A stretch of 64,000 nucleotides of DNA from the NCBI GenBank assembly GCA_964487255.1, contig CAZAQV010000007.1, positions 1 to 64,000 of the forward strand. The letters are read 5' to 3'. How positions within the stretch are numbered: the stretch's first letter is position 1; each line of letters starts with the position of its first letter. The DNA comes from CAZAQV01 sp964487255. Lineage in GTDB: Bacteria > Myxococcota_A > Polyangia > Polyangiales > CAZAQV01. Made by a program: the position numbers and the translations under genes. Of the stretch, positions 1-7,109 are shown piece by piece. The notes under the pieces were generated by a model that was not told the DNA's origin, did no database searches, and saw nothing but the letters and a program-made list of their open reading frames with translations.

Positions 1-117
1 CTCGCCAAATTCGTCCTCGTCCTAAAAAAAGTGAAGATGTGATCAACGATTAGACGTTTTGGTACGTGCGCAGGCAGCGCAGAAATCAACGATGCTTTTC
101 GGCGATGGATCGTTCGG

Positions 118-756
118 CTAGCTGATGCGAATGGCGGCGGCGACCGCGGCGACGCCTGCGTCTCTGGCAGGTTCGGTGAGCAAAGACGCGATCACCTCCG
201 AACGCGTCTTGGGGTTGTCCCCGATCACGCTACCCACGCGCGCCACGCCGCGGACGGAAAATGCGTCCTCACTACCGGCCAGCACGATGTCTCCGCGGCC
301 AACTTCGCTGTGCGCGATATTCGGACTGCCTTCAAGCAGTCCCTTGTCCGCACCGCGCGGTGAGAGCCGCTGCGGAGCCATGGACCCGGCCACGTAGACC
401 CGAACCGGACCGACCGTAAGCGCGGTGACCTGGTGGTCCGCAATGCCCACGATGAGCAGCGCCGCGTCCACCGACCACTGATCGATGGCCCCCGAACTCT
501 CGCGACCGAGTGCAACGCGCGCGTCGCGATACGCCGTCTCAAAGCGCGTCCGCGCGTCGTCGGAGAGGTTCTTCTTCAGGCTCTCGACAACCGTGTCCCG
601 CACAACGGATACGCTCGCTCCCCAAAGACGCGGACTGCCCATCCCGTTCGCAATGACGAGCACGTCTTGATCAGGCGCGAGCCACGAGGCATCTCTGAGA
701 ATAGACGAGCGCCTAACCTTGGCTGGCGTGGAACTGATGTGCCCATCGAGCCGCAT
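118..756 (-). CDS. PP2C-like protein with degenerate metal site (predicted pseudophosphatase)
   Basis: 212 aa, ATG start, no signal peptide or membrane segment. The layout follows a short PP2C-type Ser/Thr phosphatase: an 'LVIANGMGSPRLWGAS' segment sits where active enzymes have DGMGG...GE.AS, 'VTALTVGPVRVYVAG' sits where they have the GDSR strand, and a C-terminal 'RDAGVAAVAAAIRI' matches the final DN-T strand. All three metal-binding positions are changed (DG to NG, GD to GP, DN to DA). I therefore infer a non-catalytic PP2C fold that may bind a kinase or phosphoprotein. The fold assignment is by eye; the loss of the Asp residues is visible directly. Confidence 0.6.
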   Translation of the reverse strand: MRLDGHISSTPAKVRRSSILRDASWLAPDQDVLVIANGMGSPRLWGASVSVVRDTVVESLKKNLSDDARTRFETAYRDARVALGRESSGAIDQWSVDAALLIVGIADHQVTALTVGPVRVYVAGSMAPQRLSPRGADKGLLEGSPNIAHSEVGRGDIVLAGSEDAFSVRGVARVGSVIGDNPKTRSEVIASLLTEPARDAGVAAVAAAIRIS

Positions 757-833
757 ATCGCCAGCTTCTCACGCCACCAAGGCGGGAACAACGCCGAGAA
801 TTTCACCCACAATTGCTGCAAAGTATTAGTTCA

Positions 834-861
834 TTGACAACTTTGTGAGCTGGTGTAGCTT
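834..861 (+). promoter_or_regulatory. sigma-70 type promoter of tRNA-Asn
   Basis: A consensus -35 TTGACA (834-839) is followed after 16 nt by TAGCTT (856-861) as -10. The expected start lies a few bases upstream of the tRNA 5' end at 874. Confidence 0.55.
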
Positions 862-873
862 CACCGCCCATTT

Positions 874-949
874 TCCGGATTAGCTCAGTTGGTAGAGCAG
901 TCGGCTGTTAACCGACTTGTCGCTGGTTCGAGTCCAGCATCCGGAGCCA
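874..949 (+). tRNA. tRNA-Asn (anticodon GTT)
   Basis: Complete 76-nt cloverleaf with encoded CCA. The acceptor stem TCCGGAT (874-880) pairs with ATCCGGA (939-945), followed by discriminator G and CCA at 947-949. The anticodon arm has 5 bp around loop CTGTTAA with GTT at 907-909, and the T-loop TTCGAGT is canonical. It reads AAC/AAU. Confidence 0.97.
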
Positions 950-950
950 C

Positions 951-1146
951 CTTCAACCGACAAGACCCCAAAGATGCAGCCTTTCCCAGGCAGGTTGCGT
1001 ATGCGGAGTTCGCCGCCGACGGCCTTGATGGCACGTGTGGCGATCGATAGGCCCAGTCCAACGCCCGCGGTCTGATGCGTACCTCGGACGAGTGAGGCAT
1101 AGTGCCTCGGTCGAGCGCCCGCGAAGGCAACTCCGGAAGGGCTGGC
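951..1146 (-). pseudogene. C-terminal remnant of a sensor histidine kinase (HATPase G box)
   Basis: Read on the minus strand this encodes '..VRGTHQTAGVGLGLSIATRAIKAVGGELRI..', which is the G2 box (GVGLGLSI) and final strands of a HATPase_c domain. There is no start codon, no H box, no N box and no receiver linkage. The open frame then runs antisense through the tRNA-Asn gene and stops inside it. About 60 aa of kinase remain. It is best read as a fragment left by deletion or insertion next to the tRNA. Confidence 0.6.
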
Positions 1147-1171
1147 CCTAACGGCCATCAGCAACGAGGTG

Positions 1172-1597
1172 TCATCGGTTCGCGCCTGGCATACGCACGC
1201 CGGGATGCCCCTGGTCCACACAACGAGACTCGTGGCACACTGGGTATGGCGTCCTAAACGCCGCGCAATCGTGCGGCTGACATTGCACCTGCCAGCACCT
1301 CGCCTGGTAGTCGCGCTCACGCGCGGCCGCGCGCGACCTGGTGACCACATCGTAACCGCAGCGATATTCGCAGCAGCTCGCGCCAATCCGGGGAAACACG
1401 CCAAGCGCGCAGTCCGCGTCGGTTGCACATGCGTCGGTAATGAGCTGGTCCTCAAGGGGCGGCGCGGTGTCGGCGGGCAGATCGACGACGGGTGGCGCCT
1501 GCTGCGGCGGTGGCGAGCTTGGTCGAGGCACCGGCCCTTGCGAACAACCCAGCAGAAGCCAGAATCCCACAACGGCACGCAGCACGGCGACTCCCAT
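1172..1597 (-). CDS. small Cys-rich lipoprotein
   Basis: 141 aa. It starts with a hydrophobic signal (residues 1-17) ending in a lipobox-like LLLGC (Cys18), then a Pro-rich spacer and a Cys-rich domain with CATDADC, CCEYRCGYD, CWQVQCQPHDC and a C-terminal C...C pair. This 'acatDaDC' type of secreted domain is common in Myxococcota outer-membrane or periplasmic lipoproteins. An AGGA element lies 6-8 nt before the ATG. The function is unknown; disulfides are likely. Confidence 0.7.
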   Translation of the reverse strand: MGVAVLRAVVGFWLLLGCSQGPVPRPSSPPPQQAPPVVDLPADTAPPLEDQLITDACATDADCALGVFPRIGASCCEYRCGYDVVTRSRAAARERDYQARCWQVQCQPHDCAAFRTPYPVCHESRCVDQGHPGVRMPGANR

Positions 1598-1679
1598 GTT
1601 GCGATCCTACCGCAATCCTAGGTGGCTTGTACGCCAGCTGACGCCAATCCTCGGAAGGTTCGCGACCCGCCCCCCTCTC

Positions 1680-2171
1680 TCAAGCGTGGTGGAGCAGCTG
1701 CGTGGTGACTGGACGTTTGCCGCGCAAACGGCCTAGCCAGGCCAAGAGCCGCACCATCACTTTCATGACGGGATGAGACGGCCGCGAGGCGCCGGGGTCG
1801 ACATAGGCGATGTACATCAGCAACGTCGTCATGTCGGGTTGGGCGATCAGCTGCTCAAAGCGCGCGCCATGGGTGACTCGAGCACGGACCGACTGCGACT
1901 TGGACGGGTTCCAAAACGTGTGCGCGTCTTTGGGCGTCAGCGTCAACGCGTCGCCTGCACGCAGAACGTGCTTCTTGCCGTTGACACGAAAGACAACCTC
2001 GCCCTCGAGTACCTCGACCAGCTCGTCCCCTTCGTCATGGGTGTGCGTGGGCGGTCCGCCGGTACCAGGCGCGAGCTCAACTTCGAAAATGAACGGCCCG
2101 CCGGACTGAGCTGAACGAATACAAGTAACTTTCTCCCCGGGAGCAGGATGAGCGACTTCACCTTCATGCAT
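1680..2171 (-). CDS. cupin-domain protein
   Basis: 163 aa from the ATG at 2171, which overlaps the end of the TetR gene by 8 nt (ATGCATGA). A single cupin barrel shows the first metal motif 'PPTHTHDEGDELVEVLEG' (His, His, Glu) and a second 'DAHTFWNP' with the last His, so a divalent metal site looks intact. The C-terminus has an extra hydrophobic/basic tail ('VMVRLLAWLGRLRGKR'). Overlap with the regulator implies translational coupling and that this cupin is the regulated product. The substrate cannot be told from sequence. Confidence 0.75.
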   Translation of the reverse strand: MHEGEVAHPAPGEKVTCIRSAQSGGPFIFEVELAPGTGGPPTHTHDEGDELVEVLEGEVVFRVNGKKHVLRAGDALTLTPKDAHTFWNPSKSQSVRARVTHGARFEQLIAQPDMTTLLMYIAYVDPGASRPSHPVMKVMVRLLAWLGRLRGKRPVTTQLLHHA

Positions 2172-2748
2172 GGGATTGTCCTTTCTCGAATCTCCGGAGC
2201 ACGGCCCTTGTGTTCCATTGCACGTGGCGAACGCTCGCCTCGAGGTCGAAACCACAATCATTGAGGTAGAGCCAACCCGCGGCCGAGTAGAGCACCCTCA
2301 GGCTGGCTGCAGCCGACTCGCGATCTTTGACCGACGCGTCAGGGTAAGCGGCGTCGATGATGCAGCGAAGCGCGCGCAGATTGGCCGGCCGCGTGACATT
2401 GGTAGGTGCCCAGGCGGCCGTCACCAGGGCACGGGTCAGACGCTCGTTGTTGTCAAACGTGGTGAACAGCTGGCTAATATACTCTGGCAGCTGCTCGACG
2501 CTTTTGGCCATGGGCGCGCTGGCCCGCTCACGCACGAGCGGAAGCGCGGCAGTCTGCAGCTCGTCGAGTGATGGGTAATAGCGATACAGGGTGCGCTCGG
2601 AGATCTGGGCGGCCCGCGCCACCGCCCGCATGGTGGGCTCCTCGCCGGCTTCGATCACCGCCAGCACAGCAGAGAGAATCCGCTCCCGCACCGCTCGGGC
2701 CTGGTCCTCACGCAGCGTGGAGGAGCCGACTGTCACACTGTCTGACAT
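2164..2748 (-). CDS. TetR-family transcriptional regulator
   Basis: 194 aa. The N-terminal TetR helix-turn-helix is clear ('ILSAVLAVIEAGEEPTMRAV' through 'ISERTLYRYYPSLDEL', about residues 24-64); the remainder is an all-helical ligand or dimer domain without a recognisable specificity. It is the first gene of a two-gene operon with the cupin. A palindrome over its own start codon suggests autorepression. Confidence 0.88.
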   Translation of the reverse strand: MSDSVTVGSSTLREDQARAVRERILSAVLAVIEAGEEPTMRAVARAAQISERTLYRYYPSLDELQTAALPLVRERASAPMAKSVEQLPEYISQLFTTFDNNERLTRALVTAAWAPTNVTRPANLRALRCIIDAAYPDASVKDRESAAASLRVLYSAAGWLYLNDCGFDLEASVRHVQWNTRAVLRRFEKGQSHA

Positions 2749-2758
2749 TAATACAGAC
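2740..2758. promoter_or_regulatory. palindrome over the tetR start, candidate operator
   Basis: GTCTG (2740-2744) and CAGAC (2754-2758) form an inverted repeat with a 9-nt AT-rich spacer that contains the start codon at 2746-2748. Position and size fit a TetR autoregulatory operator, which is inference. Confidence 0.4.
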
Positions 2759-2824
2759 TATATGTCACGCGGAGGTTCGGGCGTCAACCCTTTCTGGCCC
2801 CAGTACGCCTCAAGGTTGCTGCGA

Positions 2825-3493
2825 TCAGGGCTTTCCTTTTGTTTCCTGCGCTTTCTGCTGCATCCAACACTCGCCCGAATGCATGCGCTCGCCATGCCAG
2901 CGAACGTGCTTGCGCAATGCCTCAAGCTCGGAGGCTTTGGTAGGCCGCAGCTCGAGCCGCGCGCCATTTTCGGTGTCGGTGACGGTCGCGCTCGACGCTG
3001 GCATGGGACCTCGCGCTCCCCCCATGCGGCCGCCGCCCGTACCCACACGGCGCCCCTTCGCACCCGCTCCCATATGGTGCCACATCATCCCGCCTTGACC
3101 CGAATGCATCTCGTACATCTCGGCCATGTCCCTAACGCGCTGGCGAAGGTCGCCAACGTCACCAGCGTTGGTTGTGAAGCTGAGGGCAACACCATCTTTG
3201 GTGTTGGTGGTCGACACATCGTCACCTGGAACGAGCATGGGACAGCGCGCGCGGACCTGCTCAGTCATGCTGCCGCTCTCCACCATGCCGCCTCTGGGCA
3301 TCGCGCTTGGCGCGCTCGACGGAGCAGACTGCTCGGTCGGCTGCATCTGCTCGGTCGGCTGCATCCGCTCGCTCGGCTGCATCTGCTCGGTCGCGAGATC
3401 CTCAACCTCGGGCTTGTCTTGGTCACAGGACCATAACGACGCGCCGAGGGCAACGGCTGCAATGGGTACGAGGGTCAACGAAAGAATTTTCAT
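2825..3493 (-). CDS. lipoprotein with duplicated domain and MQPTEQ repeats
   Basis: 222 aa, ATG preceded by GGAGA at 6 nt. The signal peptide ends near 'LGASLWSC' (lipobox-like Cys23). An acidic/Gln-rich linker carries tandem M-Q-P-[ST]-E-[QR] hexapeptides. Two related segments follow, about residues 85-130 and 160-205, each with the pattern T.T..G..L...T....L..LR..VR...E.MH, so the mature domain is an internal duplication. Met/His-rich stretches between them ('GGMMWHHMG') could bind a metal such as copper. That function is inference; no known family was recognised. Confidence 0.65.
   Translation of the reverse strand: MKILSLTLVPIAAVALGASLWSCDQDKPEVEDLATEQMQPSERMQPTEQMQPTEQSAPSSAPSAMPRGGMVESGSMTEQVRARCPMLVPGDDVSTTNTKDGVALSFTTNAGDVGDLRQRVRDMAEMYEMHSGQGGMMWHHMGAGAKGRRVGTGGGRMGGARGPMPASSATVTDTENGARLELRPTKASELEALRKHVRWHGERMHSGECWMQQKAQETKGKP
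3329..3400. repeat. 18-bp tandem repeat, four units, in the lipoprotein gene
   Basis: Units start at 3329, 3347, 3365 and 3383. The first two are identical (ctgctcggtcggctgcat) and the last two diverged. They encode the repeated MQPTEQ hexapeptide, so copy-number change would stay in frame. Confidence 0.85.
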
Positions 3494-3811
3494 AGCTTAT
3501 CTCCTTGTCCGGTACCGAGCGGGGCCCAGCACCGCGCCTATCCAGCAACTGCCATGCCAGGCCGCCCTAGAGTTGACCGCAATCGTGCGGTCAAGCTATT
3601 TGCCCGTTGTCATCGATGGTGTCGGTGCAATCTCCTGAGTCTTGGCAGGTCTCGTCGCGCGTAAGATGCGCGGCGGTTACATTTTTTGCGCGCACACCCG
3701 CGATGGAGCCCCCGACATCGGCGTTGCGCCTGCAAGAAGCGCCACCCACGGGAGGCGCAGCGTTTCGCACTGGTTTGAACCGAGCACAGCTCGCAGTGTC
3801 TCCCCAGGCGG
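3494..3811. other. 318-bp intergenic region after sigZ
   Basis: It lies downstream of the sigZ stop and upstream of the lipoprotein gene. Besides the lipoprotein ribosome-binding site (about 3497-3501) and the hairpin at 3573-3594, I see no supported gene. A minus-strand frame ending in a Cys/Asp-rich 'DETCQDSGDCTDTIDDNGQ' is secreted-protein-like but lacks a convincing start. Confidence 0.5.
3573..3594. terminator. perfect hairpin downstream of sigZ
   Basis: TTGACCGCA (3573-3581) and TGCGGTCAA (3586-3594) form a 9-bp stem with a 4-nt ATCG loop. There is no T-run, so it may be a factor-assisted terminator or a protein-binding palindrome rather than a classic intrinsic terminator. Confidence 0.4.
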
Positions 3812-4396
3812 CTAACCGCAGTCGCAATCGCCTGCGCGGGGTTCGCAATCGAGGGCACGCTTTCGTGCGTCGACGAAGACGCGACAGCAACGCTCAAGTT
3901 CGTCGCGCAGCTTTTGGCGTCCGCGCTGCACGCGCGACTTCATCCCAGAAAGCGAGAGCCCCATCAGCTCGGCCGCTTCGCTTTGCCTTAGTCCCTCGAG
4001 TTCCACGAGCCGTATCGCATCTCGGTAATCCGCCGGAAGTCGCTCGACCAGACTCGCCGTGTAGCTCCCCAATTCGCGCCGCGAAGCCTCGAACGAATCG
4101 TCCGCCAATTCGCTTTCGGGCTCGGTACCCTCAAAGTCGGTCGTTAGCTCGCGCGCTCTGTCCTTGGCGCGCATGTGGTCGCTGACGACACGGCGCGCGA
4201 TTTGGTACACCCAGGGCCCAAAACGCTGCTCGTCTCGTAAACTACCAAGGTTGCTTTGGATTTTGACGAAAATATTTTGCACAACGTCATCAATGTCCTC
4301 GGCGGGCACCCGTCTGGCGACGAAGACGCGCAGTTTCGCTACGGCTTCGCGCCAGACTTGTTCATCGACCAGCTCTCGCGCGGTCGCGGTGATCAC
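3812..4396 (-). CDS. sigZ: ECF sigma factor, SigZ-like
   Basis: 194 aa from GTG at 4396, chosen because GTGA overlaps the arsM stop (TGA 4395-4393) and GGAAG precedes it by about 4 nt; the open frame extends a little further upstream into arsM. Region 2 is clear ('AEDIDDVVQNIFVKI', 'RFGPWVYQIARRVVSDHMR'), as is region 4 ('LPADYRDAIRLVELEGLRQS'). The C-terminal tail with ERCC...C...CDC matches the Cys-rich end of SigZ-type sigma factors, a possible metal or thiol sensor. No anti-sigma gene is adjacent. Coupling to arsM suggests a role in arsenic or metal stress, by inference. Confidence 0.85.
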   Translation of the reverse strand: MITATARELVDEQVWREAVAKLRVFVARRVPAEDIDDVVQNIFVKIQSNLGSLRDEQRFGPWVYQIARRVVSDHMRAKDRARELTTDFEGTEPESELADDSFEASRRELGSYTASLVERLPADYRDAIRLVELEGLRQSEAAELMGLSLSGMKSRVQRGRQKLRDELERCCRVFVDARKRALDCEPRAGDCDCG

Positions 4397-5229
4397 GAGA
4401 CTTCCGACTCGCAACAAGACAGCGCGCAGCAGCCTTCGTCGCCAGGCTTAAGCGCCTCGATGATCGCCGACGCGACGTAGTTCTCGACGCCCGAACCGGG
4501 AACCCACTCGCGAATGAACTCGCGACTCGCTTCGTTGACTGTGACGCTGACACGCTCAAAGCCTGCCGCTTGTAGTTGCTTCTTGAGCGTCGCAACCGGT
4601 GCAGCGCCCGAAATGCAGCCCGTTAACGCAGCGGTGTCTTGGGTCAGTGCAGCTGGCAGCTCGGCGATTGCCACGACGTCGGAGATGGCGAGGCGTCCAC
4701 CGGGTTTGAGCACCCGAAACGCCTCCTCGAAGACCCGAGCTTTGTTGGGGCTGAGGTTGATGACACAGTTCGACAAAATGGCATCGATCGAGTCGTCTGA
4801 TACGGGCAAGTTCTCGATTTCCCCCAGGCGAAAGTCGACATTGGTCGCGTCCAGTTTCGCTGCGTTCGCGCGCGCCTTGCTGACCATGTCCGGCGTCATG
4901 TCGACCCCGATCACCCTACCCGATGCACCGACTTGTTTGGCAGCCAGAAAACAATCGAAGCCCCCGCCTGCACCAAGGTCGAGCACTGTTTCACCCGCTC
5001 GCAGCGCGGCGATCGCCTGAGGATTACCGCAGCCAAGCCCCATGTTGGCGCCTTCGGGCACGGCGGCGAGGTCGTCGTCCGTGTATCCCAGCTTGAGGCT
5101 GGCCTGCGCGCCTAGGTCCCAGGCGCCCGCCCCGCAACAGCCGCCAGTCTGGCCGCGCGCGATGCTCCCATATTGTTCCCTGACGCTTACTCGAATCAGG
5201 TCTTTCTTTACCTCGGTCATCTCACTCAT
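4393..5229 (-). CDS. arsM: arsenite methyltransferase
   Basis: 278 aa from ATG at 5229, which has a strong GGAGGT at 5235-5240; the frame is open further upstream but without a site. It is an S-adenosylmethionine methyltransferase with motif I 'VLDLGAGGGFDCFLA' and post-I 'IGVDMTPDM'. The ArsM-specific cysteines are present: the Cys31-Cys32 pair in GGCCGAG, Cys67 in GLGCGNP, Cys155 in LSNCVINL and Cys205 in TGCISG. It converts As(III) to methylated, partly volatile species in the cytosol. No arsR, arsB or arsC is nearby. The gene is translationally coupled to sigZ. Confidence 0.95.
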   Translation of the reverse strand: MSEMTEVKKDLIRVSVREQYGSIARGQTGGCCGAGAWDLGAQASLKLGYTDDDLAAVPEGANMGLGCGNPQAIAALRAGETVLDLGAGGGFDCFLAAKQVGASGRVIGVDMTPDMVSKARANAAKLDATNVDFRLGEIENLPVSDDSIDAILSNCVINLSPNKARVFEEAFRVLKPGGRLAISDVVAIAELPAALTQDTAALTGCISGAAPVATLKKQLQAAGFERVSVTVNEASREFIREWVPGSGVENYVASAIIEALKPGDEGCCALSCCESEVS

Positions 5230-5280
5230 TTTGAACCTCCGTATTGTTCTAGCCCCTAAGACGCTGAAGTAAGACAAAGG

Positions 5281-5316
5281 ACGCAGATATTTAGACGGAC
5301 GCAGATATTTAGACGG
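5281..5316. repeat. two perfect 18-bp direct repeats upstream of arsM
   Basis: acgcagatatttagacgg occurs at 5281-5298 and again at 5299-5316, 52 bp upstream of the arsM start. On the minus strand each copy begins CCGTCTAAAT, and CGTC/CGTCTA is typical of ECF -10 boxes. The repeat could be a doubled promoter element or a regulator site; that is inference. Confidence 0.6.
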
Positions 5317-5325
5317 AGGAAGCGT

Positions 5326-6108
5326 CTAGCTTCGCGCAAGCCGCGAAGCTTTGCTGCCACGTTTGCGTCGCACTTCCGTCTGATCTTCGCGCTCAGCGAG
5401 TTCCGCAGGCACTGCAACAATTCCGTCGCCGGAAACCTTATTCTTACCGGCCGCCTTGGCGGCGAAAAGTTGTTGATCTGCGATCTTGAGCAACTCTTCG
5501 AAACCAATCCGGTGCGCATCCGCCAGAGCGACACCGATACTCGCTGTGACGGCTGAAGCGTTTTCCATCCCGGTACGGTCCACGCAGTGGCGGAGCTGCT
5601 GACCCAAAGCGCGCAGTCCCTCCGGATCTGCGTTCGGGACGACAACAACGAATTCATCGCCCCCGGTTCGGGCCACGATATCCGTGGAACGTTTCGCGCA
5701 CAGCCGAATCGCGCGCGCAGCATCCTTTAGACACGCGTCCCCGGCGTCGTGGCCCCTCGTATCATTGACCGACTTGAAACCATCGAGGTCAATCATCAGC
5801 AAACCAATACTGTGTCGATAGCGACGCGCATTGTCCCACTCGCGGCGCGCGCGAGCAAAGAGACCACGGCGGTTGAGAAGGCCGGTCAAGTCATCGGTCT
5901 GCGCCTGGTGTGTGGCTTGGGCCTCGCGGCCGCTCAAGTGTACGGTCAACGAAAACATGATGAGCGCAGACGCCAAGCCGATGAGCAGCAAGAGCGCCGA
6001 GACACCGAGGTCCGCCGACGCAGCATAACCCACCGCCGCAGACACGAGCGCCGTCAGGCAACCGACCGTCCAGACCGTAATGAGTGATGATTGCGTGCTA
6101 CGAAACAT
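5326..6108 (-). CDS. membrane diguanylate cyclase (GGDEF)
   Basis: 260 aa. Two membrane helices (about residues 10-30 and 34-56) are followed by a complete GGDEF domain: 'DDLTGLLNRRG', 'DLDGFKSVND', and ART-GGDEF at 149-153. RSTD (140-143), five residues before GGDEF, is an intact inhibitory I-site, so product inhibition by c-di-GMP is expected. There is no periplasmic sensor of any size, so the membrane part probably senses the bilayer or a partner. AGAGGGGG precedes the ATG. It makes c-di-GMP from two GTP. Confidence 0.92.
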   Translation of the reverse strand: MFRSTQSSLITVWTVGCLTALVSAAVGYAASADLGVSALLLLIGLASALIMFSLTVHLSGREAQATHQAQTDDLTGLLNRRGLFARARREWDNARRYRHSIGLLMIDLDGFKSVNDTRGHDAGDACLKDAARAIRLCAKRSTDIVARTGGDEFVVVVPNADPEGLRALGQQLRHCVDRTGMENASAVTASIGVALADAHRIGFEELLKIADQQLFAAKAAGKNKVSGDGIVAVPAELAEREDQTEVRRKRGSKASRLARS

Positions 6109-6196
6109 GGAGAACCCCCTCTAAGACGAACATAGGGCTTCCCCGATCTATTCCCCACGGTGAGACAACTCTCAGAGGCTAGGTCGAGTATAAGAT

Positions 6197-7078
6197 TCAG
6201 CGTTTTTGCAGCGGCACGACAGCCTTGGAAACCAGCTCGCGAAGGCGCTCAGGATCGGTCGCGCTGGTCTTACACATGAAGCCACTCTTGTGTGCGAAGT
6301 GCACGTCTGGCTCTGGCTCAATCAGGTAGAAGTCCAGGCGCGGGTGCTCTTCGTAGCGAGAGAGGCCATACCCTGAGCCGCGTCGATCCGGGTAGACCAT
6401 GACCGCGATCTCCGACTCGAGCCCTTGGGTGCGAATATAGCTTGCAACGCTTCCGCTCGGTTCGTCGACGGGCGGGTCGGTGCGCGGCAGGTAAAGAACG
6501 CTCACCGAGTCACCCGCCGTCGCAACTTCCCAACGTTCGATGTGTTCGCTCACGAAGGCGATGCGGGTTTGGGCTTCGCGCAAGTAGTTCAGCAAGTCTT
6601 CACCCACGAAGCCCATGAACGTATGGAGCGGATCGCCCGGCCGAAGTACGCTCGTCCCAGCAAAGCGCCGCAAAAGTGTCATGTCGATCGGTGAGTTCAG
6701 CTGCGAAATCGCTCTTCGAGGGACGCTGAGCCACTCGGCGGTCTTGCTCGGACCGCGCGAATCGAACCACTCTGCGGGCTCGAGCCAATCACAGAGCTTT
6801 TTGGCATCTTGATATAAGCCTCGCGCTTCGAGCACCAGACTCAGCGCGCAGGTCGGCGGATGTTCGCGTGGATACTGGTGATGGTCATAGTTCTGCAGCG
6901 ATGCATCGTCGCTCCCCCCAACATCGATCACCGCCGTGCCCGGGTCTTCTAAGTCCTCTTCGGTGGGCTCGCGACGCTCGACGGGGCAACCGTGCTCCGC
7001 AATGAGTACACACACGGCCAATAGATCGTCTTTATGCGCGCCACCCGGATGTGTGACGACCTTCGTGATCGGAGTCAT
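6197..7078 (-). CDS. MYG1-family (UPF0160) metal-dependent hydrolase-like protein
   Basis: 293 aa, soluble. The N-terminus 'VTHPGGAHKDDLLAVCVL' carries the H..D pattern of MYG1/DHH-type phosphoesterase-like proteins, followed by 'AVIDVGG' (Asp) and 'NYDHHQ' (DHH). The length is slightly short for the family (usually 300-380 aa). MYG1 proteins are thought to be 3'-5' RNA exonucleases; the bacterial role is not established. The metal ligands appear intact. It lies on the same strand as, and just downstream of, dinB, with a 31-nt gap. Confidence 0.75.
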   Translation of the reverse strand: MTPITKVVTHPGGAHKDDLLAVCVLIAEHGCPVERREPTEEDLEDPGTAVIDVGGSDDASLQNYDHHQYPREHPPTCALSLVLEARGLYQDAKKLCDWLEPAEWFDSRGPSKTAEWLSVPRRAISQLNSPIDMTLLRRFAGTSVLRPGDPLHTFMGFVGEDLLNYLREAQTRIAFVSEHIERWEVATAGDSVSVLYLPRTDPPVDEPSGSVASYIRTQGLESEIAVMVYPDRRGSGYGLSRYEEHPRLDFYLIEPEPDVHFAHKSGFMCKTSATDPERLRELVSKAVVPLQKR

Positions 7079-7109
7079 GCCCTTGGTTTAGCAGATAAAC
7101 CGCCTCCGC

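Noticed and set aside
880..1578. 232-codon minus-strand frame as one gene
   Set aside because: Its first half is out of frame with a clear lipoprotein gene (1172-1597); only the C-terminal kinase remnant is meaningful.
3591..3890. Small secreted protein ending DETCQDSGDCTDTIDDNGQ
   Set aside because: The N-terminal part overlaps sigZ in another frame, no start or signal peptide fits, so only the composition is suggestive.
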